Positions 33,572 through 42,665 are shown, counted from the stretch's first letter. The stretch: 43,915 nt of DNA from an uncultured Clostridia bacterium (GCA_934462715.1 CAKSIJ010000021.1:1-43915), one strand, 5' to 3'. Numbers and translations are program-made. Notes: generated by a model not told the origin, from the letters alone.

Positions 33572-33645
33572 AACTAAAAAATATGCTGCGCATTTTTTCA
33601 CGCTGAGATTTGTGCCGCCACACAGCGGCAAAATGGAGGATTATT
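33572..33645 (+). repeat. Intergenic repeat copy D (compact form inside the spoIIIA operon)
   Basis: Reads AAAAAATATGC, TGC, GCATTTTTTCACG, so the two arms abut with no central part. The right end follows: GAGATTTGTGCCGCCACACA, GCGGCAAAATGGAGGAT, and the ATG of spoIIIAF. The arms match copy A and the right end matches copy E nearly exactly. It lies 10 bp after the spoIIIAE stop and supplies the ribosome-binding site of spoIIIAF. Confidence 0.75.
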
Positions 33646-34092
33646 ATGAATACATACCTTTTAAACCTTACCGGTGCGGTAATAATCACCGTTGTTCTTG
33701 AAATACTTTTGCCCGAAAACTGGAATAAGTATACCAAAATAATCACCGGTCTGATCATCATAAGCGCAATTGCATATCCGATAAAGAACAAACTCAATTT
33801 CAGCGTTTCGGACAGCCTGCCCGGCTTTGAAGAAATATCCGAACAGGGAGAAGCCTACTCAAACAGCCTTATATCCGACGAGCTTGCCCGAAAAATCAAT
33901 TCCGACTGTGAGGAACGGATTCTGACCGAATACAATGTAAGTGTCAAGGGTTTATGTGACGTTTCCGTCAATTCGGATAATGATATTACCGGCGTGCGCC
34001 GTATCACGGTAAAGGGTAAAATACCCCATTCCGCCGTTGACAGAATCAAGGAAATATACGCTCCCGAAGAGGTGATTGCAGATGAATATTAA
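33646..34092 (+). CDS. spoIIIAF: Stage III sporulation protein AF
   Basis: 148 aa from the ATG at 33646, directly after GGAGGATTATT. Upstream codons that look open are repeat sequence. Two N-terminal transmembrane helices (about 5-50, LNLTGAVIITVVLEILLP) are followed by a soluble ring-building motif domain. It is a channel protein facing the intermembrane space. It overlaps spoIIIAG by 11 bases. Confidence 0.9.
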   Translation: MNTYLLNLTGAVIITVVLEILLPENWNKYTKIITGLIIISAIAYPIKNKLNFSVSDSLPGFEEISEQGEAYSNSLISDELARKINSDCEERILTEYNVSVKGLCDVSVNSDNDITGVRRITVKGKIPHSAVDRIKEIYAPEEVIADEY

Positions 34093-34600
34093 AAAACTTG
34101 CAAAATCTTTGAATATCAGGCATAACGGAATACTTTTTATAATATTATTAGTTGGGGCAGGATTAATGCTGTTTCCGTCTATAGACAAAAAAGACAGCGA
34201 AGCTCCGCCACAGACGGCTGAATATTATCCGAACGATGAGGAAAAGCTTGAGGGTATTCTTTCCGAAATCAACGGCGTCGGCAAGGTCAGGGTAATGATT
34301 ACCTACTGCGGCGGAAATGAGTCGGAAATTGCATATGACGCCAATACCGAAATATCTCGCCGGGGAGAGGGTGAAAACACAGAAATTACGGAAGAACGCA
34401 CCGATAAGCAAGCAATAACGTCCTCGGGCAAACCGTTTGTCAAACGAACGGTTTACCCCGAAATAAAGGGTGCCGTTGTGGCTGCCGAGGGTGCCGCAAA
34501 TGCGGAAGTCAGGCAGGAAATACTCGATGCGGTAACAACCTCTTTAGGACTTGCTCCGCACAAAGTATATGTCGGTGAAATGAAGCATAAACTTAAATAG
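34082..34600 (+). CDS. spoIIIAG: Stage III sporulation protein AG
   Basis: 172 aa from the ATG at 34082. GAGGTG sits 8 bases upstream within spoIIIAF, so the reading is coupled. One transmembrane helix (about 18-35) is followed by a ring-building domain (about 55-170) containing LEGILSEINGVGKVRVMITY and the closing APHKVYVGEM. In Bacillus this protein forms a large ring in the space between mother cell and forespore. A low-complexity charged stretch at about 100-125 lies inside the domain. Confidence 0.93.
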   Translation: MNIKKLAKSLNIRHNGILFIILLVGAGLMLFPSIDKKDSEAPPQTAEYYPNDEEKLEGILSEINGVGKVRVMITYCGGNESEIAYDANTEISRRGEGENTEITEERTDKQAITSSGKPFVKRTVYPEIKGAVVAAEGAANAEVRQEILDAVTTSLGLAPHKVYVGEMKHKLK

Positions 34601-34657
34601 GTAATTGTAAACCTCATGTTTTCAATTATAAAAAACCAAATGAAAGGATTGAATTAA

Positions 34658-35305
34658 ATGTTGGTATTAAAGAAAAAAGAATTGGTTGCCGCCGCTTTGG
34701 TGGTACTTATCGGAGTTGCCGGGTATCTTAACTGGTCTTATCAGGATACGGTGCGTGTTACCGACGGTGCCGACTATATAGAAACAGGCAAAAAGCTTGG
34801 TGAGGCACAGTATGTAAACGCCGACGCCGATTCCGTAAGCGAAACAGACGATAACACAATTGCAAAAGCCGATAAAAAGGACAATTCAAAAAAAGCGGCG
34901 GAAAATACAGATTCGGGCAAAAAAGATGATTCCGCGGACAAAACTGCTAAATCCTCCTCCGATTATTTCTCCCGGGCAAAAATAGAAAAGGACAGCTCAC
35001 GTTCAAAAGCACTCGAAATTCTTAATAAAACCGCCGAAAACGAAAGCTTTGATGAAAATACAAGAATCAATGCACAGCAAAAAATTCTCGATATGGCTTC
35101 AAATGCCGAAAAGGAAACAATAATCGAGGGTCTGGCACGCGCTAAGGGCTATGATAAAATATCGGTTTACATAGAGGGCGAAAGCGCCGATATAGTTGTG
35201 GATAAGACGGATTTTTCAGATAAAGACGCAGGTATAATCAAGGAAATTGTAGCAGAACAGGTCAATGTTGCTCCGAGTAACATTAAAATTGTAACTCTGA
35301 AATAA
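34658..35305 (+). CDS. spoIIIAH: Stage III sporulation protein AH
   Basis: 215 aa. AAAGGA precedes the ATG. One N-terminal transmembrane helix (about 8-25) is followed by a charged, low-complexity linker (about 55-105, rich in Lys, Asp and Ser) and a YscJ/FliF-like ring-building domain (about 110-215, ending VNVAPSNIKIVTLK). In Bacillus it binds forespore SpoIIQ across the intermembrane space. It closes the operon. The linker is longer and more charged than I would expect, but not beyond family range. Confidence 0.92.
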   Translation: MLVLKKKELVAAALVVLIGVAGYLNWSYQDTVRVTDGADYIETGKKLGEAQYVNADADSVSETDDNTIAKADKKDNSKKAAENTDSGKKDDSADKTAKSSSDYFSRAKIEKDSSRSKALEILNKTAENESFDENTRINAQQKILDMASNAEKETIIEGLARAKGYDKISVYIEGESADIVVDKTDFSDKDAGIIKEIVAEQVNVAPSNIKIVTLK

Positions 35306-35326
35306 AAATGCTTGATAACGCACGGT

Positions 35327-35354
35327 GAATCCCCCTCAGAGCCGAGGGGGATTC
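35327..35354 (+). terminator. GC-rich terminator of the spoIIIA operon
   Basis: The arms GAATCCCCCTC and GAGGGGGATTC enclose a 6-base loop. It is followed by CGTTTATAC, a poor T-run, so termination may be partial or factor-aided. Confidence 0.7.
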
Positions 35355-35612
35355 CGTTTATACAAAAATCATATTTTTGTTTTAATACTTTTTAATTTGA
35401 GCTCCCCCTTTTTTCGGCACCGGTCAAATCCCGGCCGCTGCTTATTAAAAGTTTTTTCAAAATATTATTGCCATTCATTGTGCGCATACACCTTTTGACG
35501 CAAACATACTTACACATATTATTGCACGCACATAAAAATAGATAAAAATTCACAATTTTTACATAGGATATTATACATATACTTAAAAATAAAAATAAAA
35601 TGTAATAACATC

Positions 35613-35641
35613 TTGAAAAATGTCGCATTTTATGATATAAA
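35613..35641 (+). promoter_or_regulatory. Promoter of the PRPP synthetase gene
   Basis: TTGAAA (35613-35618), 17-base spacer, TATAAA (35636-35641), about 80 bases before the start at 35721. Confidence 0.7.
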
Positions 35642-35720
35642 TATATATGTAATAATTTTTAAGTATATGCAGAATTTGTCTTTTTGCACATATTTATACA
35701 AGCTTGTTGAGGAGGATTTT

Positions 35721-36857
35721 ATGGATAGCAATAATTCTACATTTGGTAAATTAACAATTATAGGCATGAAGGGCTGTGAAGAAATCACGGACAAGGTGGA
35801 TTACTACCTTAAACAATTCAGAAAGGATTACGATGATACTTCCACATACATTGTTCATATCAACTGCCCCAGATTCGGAACGGGCGAGGGTAAGGGTGTA
35901 ATATGCGAAACCGTAAGAGGTCATGATGTGTTTATCATATGTGACGTTTTCAATCACGGGGTTACATATAAAATGTACGGCAAAGAAAATCGCATGAGCC
36001 CGGACGATCATTATCAGGATCTCAAAAGAATTATAGCCGCAGCAAGCGGTAAGGCAAGAAGAATAACCGTGGTTATGCCTATGCTTTACGAGGGCAGACA
36101 GCACAGAAGAACATCAAGAGAGTCTCTTGACTGTGCATGGGCGCTTCAGGAGCTTGTTTCTATGGGTGTATCCAACATAATCACCTTTGACGCACATGAC
36201 GCTCGTGTTCAGAATGCAATACCTCTGCACGGCTTTGACGATGTTCAAACCACATATCAGATGATTAAGGCTCTTACAAGAGCAATTCCGGACATATCTT
36301 TCGATAAAGAGGATACAATAGTAATATCACCGGACGAGGGCGGCATGAACAGATGTATGTACTATTCATCGGTATTGGGAATAGACTTAGGTATGTTCTA
36401 CAAGAGAAGAAACTACTCCGTGGTTGTTGACGGAAAAAATCCGATTGAGGCTCATGTATACCTCGGACGTGACGTTGCCGGCAAGGACGTTATGATTGTT
36501 GACGATATGATTTCGAGCGGAGAATCGGTTTTGGATATTGCAAAAAGATTAAAGTCGCAGGGCGCAAAGCGTATATTTGTATTCACCGCATTCGGTCTTT
36601 TCTGCAACGGTCTTGAAAAATTCGACGAAGCATACGCAAACGGTGAGATAACAAAGGTATTTACAACAAACCTTATCTACCGCACACCCGAATTGACCGA
36701 AAGAGAATGGTATTATAACGTTGATATGTCAAAATACATTTCAATCCTTATAAACACTCTTAACCATGACGAAACTCTCAGTCAGCTTCTTGTTCCCGTT
36801 ACAAGAATCAAGAAATTGCTTGAAAAAAGAGAAGAAGAAAAAAATATGAGCTTATAA
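35721..36857 (+). CDS. prs: Ribose-phosphate pyrophosphokinase (long variant)
   Basis: 378 aa from the ATG at 35721, which has GGAGG 5 bases upstream; earlier in-frame codons lie in the promoter region. The enzyme makes PRPP from ribose 5-phosphate and ATP for nucleotide, His and Trp synthesis. The PRPP-binding loop is DVMIVDDMISSGES, and the other family parts are VVMPMLYEGRQHRR, ITFDAHDARVQNAIP and SPDEGGMNRC. It is about 60 residues longer than the common enzyme (about 315), and has extra segments at the N-terminus and within the first domain. Long forms of this sort occur in Clostridia. It stands alone with its own promoter. Confidence 0.9.
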   Translation: MDSNNSTFGKLTIIGMKGCEEITDKVDYYLKQFRKDYDDTSTYIVHINCPRFGTGEGKGVICETVRGHDVFIICDVFNHGVTYKMYGKENRMSPDDHYQDLKRIIAAASGKARRITVVMPMLYEGRQHRRTSRESLDCAWALQELVSMGVSNIITFDAHDARVQNAIPLHGFDDVQTTYQMIKALTRAIPDISFDKEDTIVISPDEGGMNRCMYYSSVLGIDLGMFYKRRNYSVVVDGKNPIEAHVYLGRDVAGKDVMIVDDMISSGESVLDIAKRLKSQGAKRIFVFTAFGLFCNGLEKFDEAYANGEITKVFTTNLIYRTPELTEREWYYNVDMSKYISILINTLNHDETLSQLLVPVTRIKKLLEKREEEKNMSL

Positions 36858-36961
36858 GCTTTGGGCATTGCAAATTATATGTAATTTATCAATATTGGAT
36901 TATACACATACGGCGGAAGAATTTTCCGCCGTATGCACAATTCGGATCGAGGTATGGTTTG

Positions 36962-37495
36962 ATGAGATTCAGCGAAAAGACGCTTTCGAGCAAAACCGTC
37001 TATGACGGAAAAATTTTTGAAGTATGCACACAAAAGGTTCTGCTTGACGATAACAGCACTGCGGTGCGCGATGTGGTAATTCATCACGGCGGCGCCGGGG
37101 TTCTTGCGACAGATTCCGATAACCGTGTTTTTCTTGTCAGACAATACAGAAAGGGCGCAGAATGTGAAATGCTTGAAATTCCTGCCGGCAAGCTTGAAAA
37201 AGGCGAAGATCCGAAAGCCTGCGCAGTAAGAGAGCTTCGTGAAGAAATCGGTGCGGAAGCGGACAGTATCGAATTTCTCGGCAGCTTCTTCCCCACTCCG
37301 GCATATTGCAGCGAAAAAATTCATATATACTTTGCAGCCGGTCTGCATCTTAAAGAACAGCATCTTGACAAGGGCGAATTTCTGGAAATTGTTAAAGTTC
37401 CTTTTAAAGACGCCGTTAATATGGTCATGTCGGGTGAAATAACCGACGCCAAAACAATAATTGCATTGCTAAAAGCAAATGAAATGCTTAAATAA
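36962..37495 (+). CDS. NUDIX hydrolase, ADP-ribose pyrophosphatase type
   Basis: 177 aa from the ATG at 36962; GAGG lies 9 bases upstream. The frame is open one codon earlier through TTG. The Nudix box is complete: G at the start of GKLEKGEDPKACAVRELREE, then IGAE, with the metal-binding Glu residues. The family indicators are IPAGKLE and SFFPTPAYCSEKIHIYFA, typical of ADP-ribose pyrophosphatases that split ADP-ribose to AMP and ribose 5-phosphate. Its product feeds the substrate pool of the PRPP synthetase just upstream, an attractive but unproven link. A strong hairpin follows. Confidence 0.9.
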   Translation: MRFSEKTLSSKTVYDGKIFEVCTQKVLLDDNSTAVRDVVIHHGGAGVLATDSDNRVFLVRQYRKGAECEMLEIPAGKLEKGEDPKACAVRELREEIGAEADSIEFLGSFFPTPAYCSEKIHIYFAAGLHLKEQHLDKGEFLEIVKVPFKDAVNMVMSGEITDAKTIIALLKANEMLK

Positions 37496-37507
37496 TAACA
37501 TACAAAT

Positions 37508-37554
37508 AAAGCACATACAAATCAGATAACGGATAACGGTCTTGTATGTGCTTT
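37508..37554. terminator. Terminator after the NUDIX gene
   Basis: The arms AAAGCACATACAA (37508-37520) and TTGTATGTGCTTT (37542-37554) pair perfectly with T-rich DNA after them. A tandem GATAACG repeat lies in the loop. It serves the plus gene and possibly the minus gene at 37608. Confidence 0.8.
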
Positions 37555-37607
37555 TCATATTTTAATATTTAATGTCGCAGTCCATACACAATAACTTTGA
37601 CAGATTT

Positions 37608-37811
37608 CTATTTTGGGGGAATCTGTGGTGTTTCATCATTTCTGTGTGTGAATTTGAAAAAGGCGTGTTTCTTCGGCTTTTCAAGCTTTTGGTACATGGA
37701 ACACTTTCTTCCTTTACAGCAGCTGAGGTAAGGACATTCGGGCGAGTTTTTGTCAAGCTCATAGGTGTATTTTCCCGTTTTGCAACGAGGGCACAATTTT
37801 CTTCTAAACAT
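37608..37811 (-). CDS. Small cysteine-rich protein, putative zinc binder
   Basis: 67 aa. GGAGGAGG lies 6 bases before the ATG, strong evidence that it is translated. Cysteines occur in pairs: CPRCKTGKYTY near the N-terminus, then CPYLSCCKGRKC in the middle. They fit a small zinc ribbon or knuckle. I do not recognise the family with confidence; similar tiny Cys-rich genes accompany clostridial integrative elements. Its start overlaps the small membrane gene upstream by 8 bases, so both are probably made from one message. Confidence 0.65.
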   Translation of the reverse strand: MFRRKLCPRCKTGKYTYELDKNSPECPYLSCCKGRKCSMYQKLEKPKKHAFFKFTHRNDETPQIPPK

Positions 37812-37944
37812 TTATTTCCTCCTCCTTGTCAGCGGTTATCCCTCTGCCTGTTTTGTGCCTTGTCCCCGCAATCAGACAAAACACGCACAGCGAAGCTACA
37901 CTGCCGAGCATCGCACCGCCCAAAAAAATCAATATATCTTTCAT
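37804..37944 (-). CDS. 46-aa single-pass membrane protein (DUF3789-like)
   Basis: A hydrophobic helix at about residues 4-26 (ILIFLGGAMLGSVASLCVFC) is followed by a short charged tail. GAGG lies 9 bases before the ATG. The size and shape resemble the small DUF3789-type proteins of clostridial mobile elements, a judgement from memory only. It overlaps the Cys-rich gene downstream. A short stretch between it and the giant SLH gene (37945-38043) has open frames of at most about 30 codons and no clear gene. Confidence 0.55.
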   Translation of the reverse strand: MKDILIFLGGAMLGSVASLCVFCLIAGTRHKTGRGITADKEEEINV

Positions 37945-38043
37945 AACATTCTACCTCTTAAATCTGTGTTGTCATAATCAATTGTCGTTTTTCTGCGATA
38001 TGAGCGATGAAAACACCGGGAATGTTTCCGTCACCTCCGCATA

Positions 38044-41000
38044 TTACTTGCAGTCCTCCCACTTGATTTCAACGCCGTTGTCGTTAAGATAATAGTTGTG
38101 CGTAATTGTCGCCTCAAGGACTGCGGTGTAATGCCACTTGTCTTTTTCAAGGTCGTTGAACGGGTTGAAGTCAAGCGACTTTACATACGGCTCTGACGGA
38201 TTTCTGCCGAGAATTTTATTTATAACCGTCATAACTTCCGCACGGGTAATCCGGTTTTCAGGTCGGTATGTTCCGTCCTCATAGCCCTGCATAAGTCCCG
38301 AAGCGTTAAGACTTAAAATATCCTCATACGCCCAATGTGATTTATCAAGGTCGGGGAACGGATTTTCTTTATCCGTTTTTTTGAGCTTTGCAAAACGCTT
38401 GATAAGCGCCGCAAACTCGGCTCTTGTCAGATTGTTTCCCGGCTTAAATTCGCCGTCGGGATAGCCGTAGACAATATCTTTATCCGACATATATTCAATA
38501 TCGTGTGCAGACCAACGCTCCGTACTCACGTCCGGGAACGCTTCGCCCATTGCAACAAACGGCTTTTCGTAATCGTGATTTACTATACGATAGAGAATAG
38601 ATGTCATTTCCTCTCTTGTAATTTCGCCGTCGGGCTTAACGCTGCCGTCGGGGTAGCCGTTAATATATCCGATATGAGTCGGGTGCTCCGTTCCAAAAAT
38701 ATCCTTTGTGTATTTTCGTGTATTGTCTATTGTAGTACGTCTGCCTCCGCCGCCGGTGCGGATCACAGTCGGAACGGTGTATTTATACACGCCTGTTTTT
38801 CCGTAAACCTTGTCCGTGCAAAGCTCTTTTCTTTCGTCTTTACAATATACGCACTTTCCGCAAACGCTTAAATATACAGCCTTTACGGTTACGGCTTCAT
38901 TTAAGGTCTGTGTTTCGCCGTTATAAAGCTTTCTGTTCTCATTGCTTTCAATGCTCGGCACGCTGCCGTCCAAAGTGTAATAAAGCAGAATGTTTTTGTC
39001 GCCCTCGTAGTCGTTTATAATTGTGTATGCCGTTCCTTTCGGAAATTCCACCTTATCGCTGCCGAGCGAGGTTTCGGGGACATTCAAATGCACAAACTCA
39101 ATCGGAAAAACTTCCTTGCTGCCTGTGATTTCGTTTCCGTTCCTGTCGGTCAGCCAAGCCGTAATTGTAATTGACATCATAGTCTTGTTTACCATTATCG
39201 GCATATTGTCATAAATCATATCATCGGGCGATTTTACGCTGCTCTGCAAGCCCTCCTGTGTGTAGGTGTAGAAATAATGTATCACCGTATCGGGGCTGTG
39301 CGTTTTGAGCTTAATTCCCTTTGCATATTCGCCCGTATCAAGAACATCTGCGCTGATACGGCTGACATCATACGGAGTGCCGACAAACACTCTGCCCGTT
39401 GCCGCACCCTCCGGCTCTATGATGTAATAGTTGATTGTATTCCTGCTCACTCTGCCGGTTTCGTTATTTACCACATATGCCTTAAATGACATAGTGTGGT
39501 CTATATATCTTTTCTGATTCTGATATATAACGTCCTGCTTTCCGCCGTTCTCACGATACCAAATCGTGTAGTCTTTGTCGGTTGGCGCACGGTCGTCAAG
39601 CTCTATCATTGTGAATTGATTTTCGCTCGCTAAGTATCTTCCCGACGGAAGCGTGATAATCGGAGCAAGCGGCACAAAGTTATATACATAGCTTATAATT
39701 TTGCTGTAATTGCCGTTCTTTTCACTTCTTATCTGCAATACGGTGTCATTCTTAATCGGTATTTCGTTGGTGTAGTCAATCCAAGTTGCGCCGTTGTCGG
39801 TTGTGTATTGAATTGTGTCGCCTTTATTTAAGGAATACAGCTTTACAAGCAATAAATTGTTGCTTTCGTCCGCTTTTATTTCCTCATATTCGCCTGTTTC
39901 CTTGTCGGCGTAGGGCGGTGCAAGCGTTCCTGTATCAGAACTTAATTTATAGGTGTATCTGTTCTGTTCGCTTTCGATACCGTCAAGCTCTGCGTTGATG
40001 TTAAGCACCGCCGGTGCGGTTATCGTGCCTGTGTTCTGCGTTCCCAAAGGCTCTGTGCAAGCCTCGTCTTTATATGCGTTTCCCGTTGCGGTGTCGATAT
40101 AAAAGCTGCTGTCCCCGCAGATAAATTCATTTTCAAAGCCGTTTACATCATATTTCACCGTACAGCCCTTAACTGCACTCACGGGAACGACAGGGAGCGT
40201 ATCGCCGCTGATTACGGCAGAGGGGGCAGCTTTCGGGGCTTCGGGTGTTACGATATATTCAAATATACCGACGTCGCTTTTTACTCCGAACGCATTGACC
40301 GCTACCGCCTTTATAATCGTGTGTCCCTTAACGGTTATCGGTACTATCGGCTTGCTGTCAAAATCAAATTTATTTGTCCCTGCCGTACCGGGTACGGGAT
40401 CGGCTGTGAATGTTCCGTCATAGCTTATTGTATAATAGATTTCCGTTCCTGTCGGTATGGGCATAAACTTTGTGGAAAAACCTATATCGTCGCCGATTTT
40501 TCTTATATAGTTTCCCGGTGTTAAAGTCATAAGCGGTCTTGCAGGCTTTTTATTTACAATGTCATAGGTCTGCGTAACCACTCTTGACGGCGTTATTCCG
40601 TCCTTTATTACAACCGCTTTGACAACGGTGTAATCGTTAATTGTGATAAGCGCCGTGCTGTACTCGTTCTGTGCTTTCTTTCTTGTATTGCTTGTCAGCG
40701 GATCGCTGCCGTCAGTCGTGTAGTAAAGTTCATAGCGGTCTTTTGTATCATCGTTACTGTCCGTGCAGAAAACAGATATTTCGGTCGCCTGTGTAAACTG
40801 TGTGCTTTCCGGCACGAATTTCGGCGGCTGCGGTCTTATTTTGTAGGTATAGGGTGGCTCTTGTTTTTCATGAGCAATTCCGTCCTTATCAACGGCACGC
40901 ACATAAAGCTCTGTGTCCTCTTTAAAGAGCAGAGTTTTTGTGTATGATTCCCAAGTATTTCGGACGTCCGTACTGTATTCGATTGAGATTTCCGGGTTAT

Positions 41001-42615
41001 TTGCCGTCAGCGTTACGCTCACGCTTCCGTCATAAACTCCCGACGGATAAAATGCTTCTATATGATAGTCATTGTACCCTGTGAAAACATAGTAATATGA
41101 TGAAATTTCACTCCAAAGTCCGTCATACATCGCTGCGGCACGAAGCGTTGTATCTTTAGCAAGCGGAACGGGAGAAATGTACTCACGTCCGTAAACGGTC
41201 GGATCGCTGCCGTCTGTGGTGTAGTATATAACGGCATTTTTTGTAACCGTTTCAAGCGTTACGTCTATTGCCCTGTCAAAGTCGCCCGACGGCTTATCTG
41301 CCGTTACCTTTGCGGGCTTAACTCCGAGATGATATTCCGAAGCATCAGATTTTTCGCCTGCCATATTTACGGTTATAAGGCGCACGGTGCATTTTTTATC
41401 AATAGCGATATACGGATTTTGTCTTTGAATTTCTACCCATTCGTTTTCGGGATTTGTGCCGCCTGTGATATTCTCGTCCGATATATCGGAAAATGTATAA
41501 TAAACCTTGTTTGTATCTTCAAAATTTTCAAAAATCTCTTTGTCAGAAACATATACCCTAAAAGCACTGTACTCACTGTAAATGTTCGGTATCACCGTTT
41601 TTGTGCCGCTTTCGTCAACAAAAAGGTGCGGTGCTTTCGGAATGATTTTATATGTATAGCTGACCTCCGAGCTTGTCTTGCCGTCGGTAATACGCTTTGC
41701 ATAGCAGATTATCGTTGTTGTGGTAACAATTTCAACGGGTGTGCTGTCGTCATACAGATAATAATTGTTACCGCCGTCGGTTGAATACCAAATTTCGCAG
41801 CCGCTTTCCGCAGACAGCTTAACATCCTGCGTTTCGGTATAGCTGCCCTCGCCGGGACTTGCGACAGGCGCGCCCGGTCTTGTTTTATCCTTTATAATGA
41901 TATTATGATAACCGCCGTTTACAACATTATATCTGAAGGTCTGATTTTCCAATTCTCCGCTTTCGTCCTTTGCAAAAAGCTCCAAGCTCTCGCCTGCCTG
42001 ACCGTTTTTGATATAATTTCCTCTGTCCTCTGTATCAAAAAATACCTGTGTACTTCCTGTTTTTTTAGGCTTTAAGGGCAATTTACAGAGGTTATACCAA
42101 AGCGTACCGTCCTTTTTCTGCGGAAGATAAATTCCGCTGAAAAGTACCGTAACATAAGCGGAATTATAGCTTTTGCCGTTTATGCCGATACCGCTTTCGC
42201 CGCCGTGACGGTAAAGATAATATCCGGATTCGCCTGTTTCGCCCTCCGATACAGTTTTGTTCGGAACGGTGCAGTCAATCGGTGAATCGGGATTCGTTCC
42301 GTCCGCCAATTCGAAATATGCCGGGTCATAATAAATTGTTACACTGTAACCGTTCATATCGTACTGCGGTTCTTTATGCTCGCCATTCTCAAACAACCCC
42401 TTATTGGGGTTATCAACAGCAAAGTAAATGTCCGTGGGCTCGTCAGTATAGATTGTACTTCCCGTGACGGTTGCCGACGGGGTTTCGCCTTGTGCGTGTA
42501 TATATAAATTACGGCTTGTTTTATCGGTATCATCTGCCGAAGCAACATTGCCGGGTATACCGGAGCAGAATGTCACTGCGCTCAATAAAAATGATAATAA
42601 TCTTTTCTTTGACAT
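38044..42615 (-). CDS. Giant SLH surface protein with chitobiase-like repeats
   Basis: 1523 aa. A signal peptide (about 1-27) is followed by a cohesin-like or CBM-like beta domain (about 30-235, with MNGYSVTIYYDPAYFELA). A long array of chitobiase C-terminal-type (CHB_HEX_C-like) domains comes next (about 245-1290), each with a recurring EIWYSTDGG, IYYTTDGSDP or LYYTTDGSDP-like strand and spaced about 80-100 residues apart; I count roughly ten. A cysteine cluster CGKCVYC occurs near 1265. Three SLH repeats finish the protein (about 1335-1500). No catalytic domain is visible, so it is a wall-anchored scaffold or adhesin. GGAG lies upstream of the ATG. It follows the dockerin-like gene on the minus strand. 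Confidence 0.88.
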   Translation of the reverse strand: MSKKRLLSFLLSAVTFCSGIPGNVASADDTDKTSRNLYIHAQGETPSATVTGSTIYTDEPTDIYFAVDNPNKGLFENGEHKEPQYDMNGYSVTIYYDPAYFELADGTNPDSPIDCTVPNKTVSEGETGESGYYLYRHGGESGIGINGKSYNSAYVTVLFSGIYLPQKKDGTLWYNLCKLPLKPKKTGSTQVFFDTEDRGNYIKNGQAGESLELFAKDESGELENQTFRYNVVNGGYHNIIIKDKTRPGAPVASPGEGSYTETQDVKLSAESGCEIWYSTDGGNNYYLYDDSTPVEIVTTTTIICYAKRITDGKTSSEVSYTYKIIPKAPHLFVDESGTKTVIPNIYSEYSAFRVYVSDKEIFENFEDTNKVYYTFSDISDENITGGTNPENEWVEIQRQNPYIAIDKKCTVRLITVNMAGEKSDASEYHLGVKPAKVTADKPSGDFDRAIDVTLETVTKNAVIYYTTDGSDPTVYGREYISPVPLAKDTTLRAAAMYDGLWSEISSYYYVFTGYNDYHIEAFYPSGVYDGSVSVTLTANNPEISIEYSTDVRNTWESYTKTLLFKEDTELYVRAVDKDGIAHEKQEPPYTYKIRPQPPKFVPESTQFTQATEISVFCTDSNDDTKDRYELYYTTDGSDPLTSNTRKKAQNEYSTALITINDYTVVKAVVIKDGITPSRVVTQTYDIVNKKPARPLMTLTPGNYIRKIGDDIGFSTKFMPIPTGTEIYYTISYDGTFTADPVPGTAGTNKFDFDSKPIVPITVKGHTIIKAVAVNAFGVKSDVGIFEYIVTPEAPKAAPSAVISGDTLPVVPVSAVKGCTVKYDVNGFENEFICGDSSFYIDTATGNAYKDEACTEPLGTQNTGTITAPAVLNINAELDGIESEQNRYTYKLSSDTGTLAPPYADKETGEYEEIKADESNNLLLVKLYSLNKGDTIQYTTDNGATWIDYTNEIPIKNDTVLQIRSEKNGNYSKIISYVYNFVPLAPIITLPSGRYLASENQFTMIELDDRAPTDKDYTIWYRENGGKQDVIYQNQKRYIDHTMSFKAYVVNNETGRVSRNTINYYIIEPEGAATGRVFVGTPYDVSRISADVLDTGEYAKGIKLKTHSPDTVIHYFYTYTQEGLQSSVKSPDDMIYDNMPIMVNKTMMSITITAWLTDRNGNEITGSKEVFPIEFVHLNVPETSLGSDKVEFPKGTAYTIINDYEGDKNILLYYTLDGSVPSIESNENRKLYNGETQTLNEAVTVKAVYLSVCGKCVYCKDERKELCTDKVYGKTGVYKYTVPTVIRTGGGGRRTTIDNTRKYTKDIFGTEHPTHIGYINGYPDGSVKPDGEITREEMTSILYRIVNHDYEKPFVAMGEAFPDVSTERWSAHDIEYMSDKDIVYGYPDGEFKPGNNLTRAEFAALIKRFAKLKKTDKENPFPDLDKSHWAYEDILSLNASGLMQGYEDGTYRPENRITRAEVMTVINKILGRNPSEPYVKSLDFNPFNDLEKDKWHYTAVLEATITHNYYLNDNGVEIKWEDCK

Positions 42616-42665
42616 ATCTCGTTTTTCTCCTTTTATGTATGTAATCTATTAAGAGAATTTATCCC

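Larger units (their letters stand above)
35306..35720. other. Intergenic region spoIIIAH to prs
   Basis: About 415 bp. It holds the spoIIIA terminator (35327-35354) and the prs promoter (35613-35641). The rest is very A+T-rich and I see no gene in it. On the minus strand a 78-codon open frame exists at 35392-35628, but it has no family resemblance or ribosome-binding site. Confidence 0.6.

Noticed and set aside
35392..35628. A 78-codon minus-strand open frame between spoIIIAH and prs.
   Set aside because: It is rich in Cys, Ile and Tyr with no family likeness, lacks a ribosome-binding site and covers the prs promoter.
37945..38043. Short open frames between the giant SLH gene and the small membrane gene.
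   Set aside because: The longest is about 34 codons, with GTG starts and poor spacing to the GGAGG that is present; no convincing protein.
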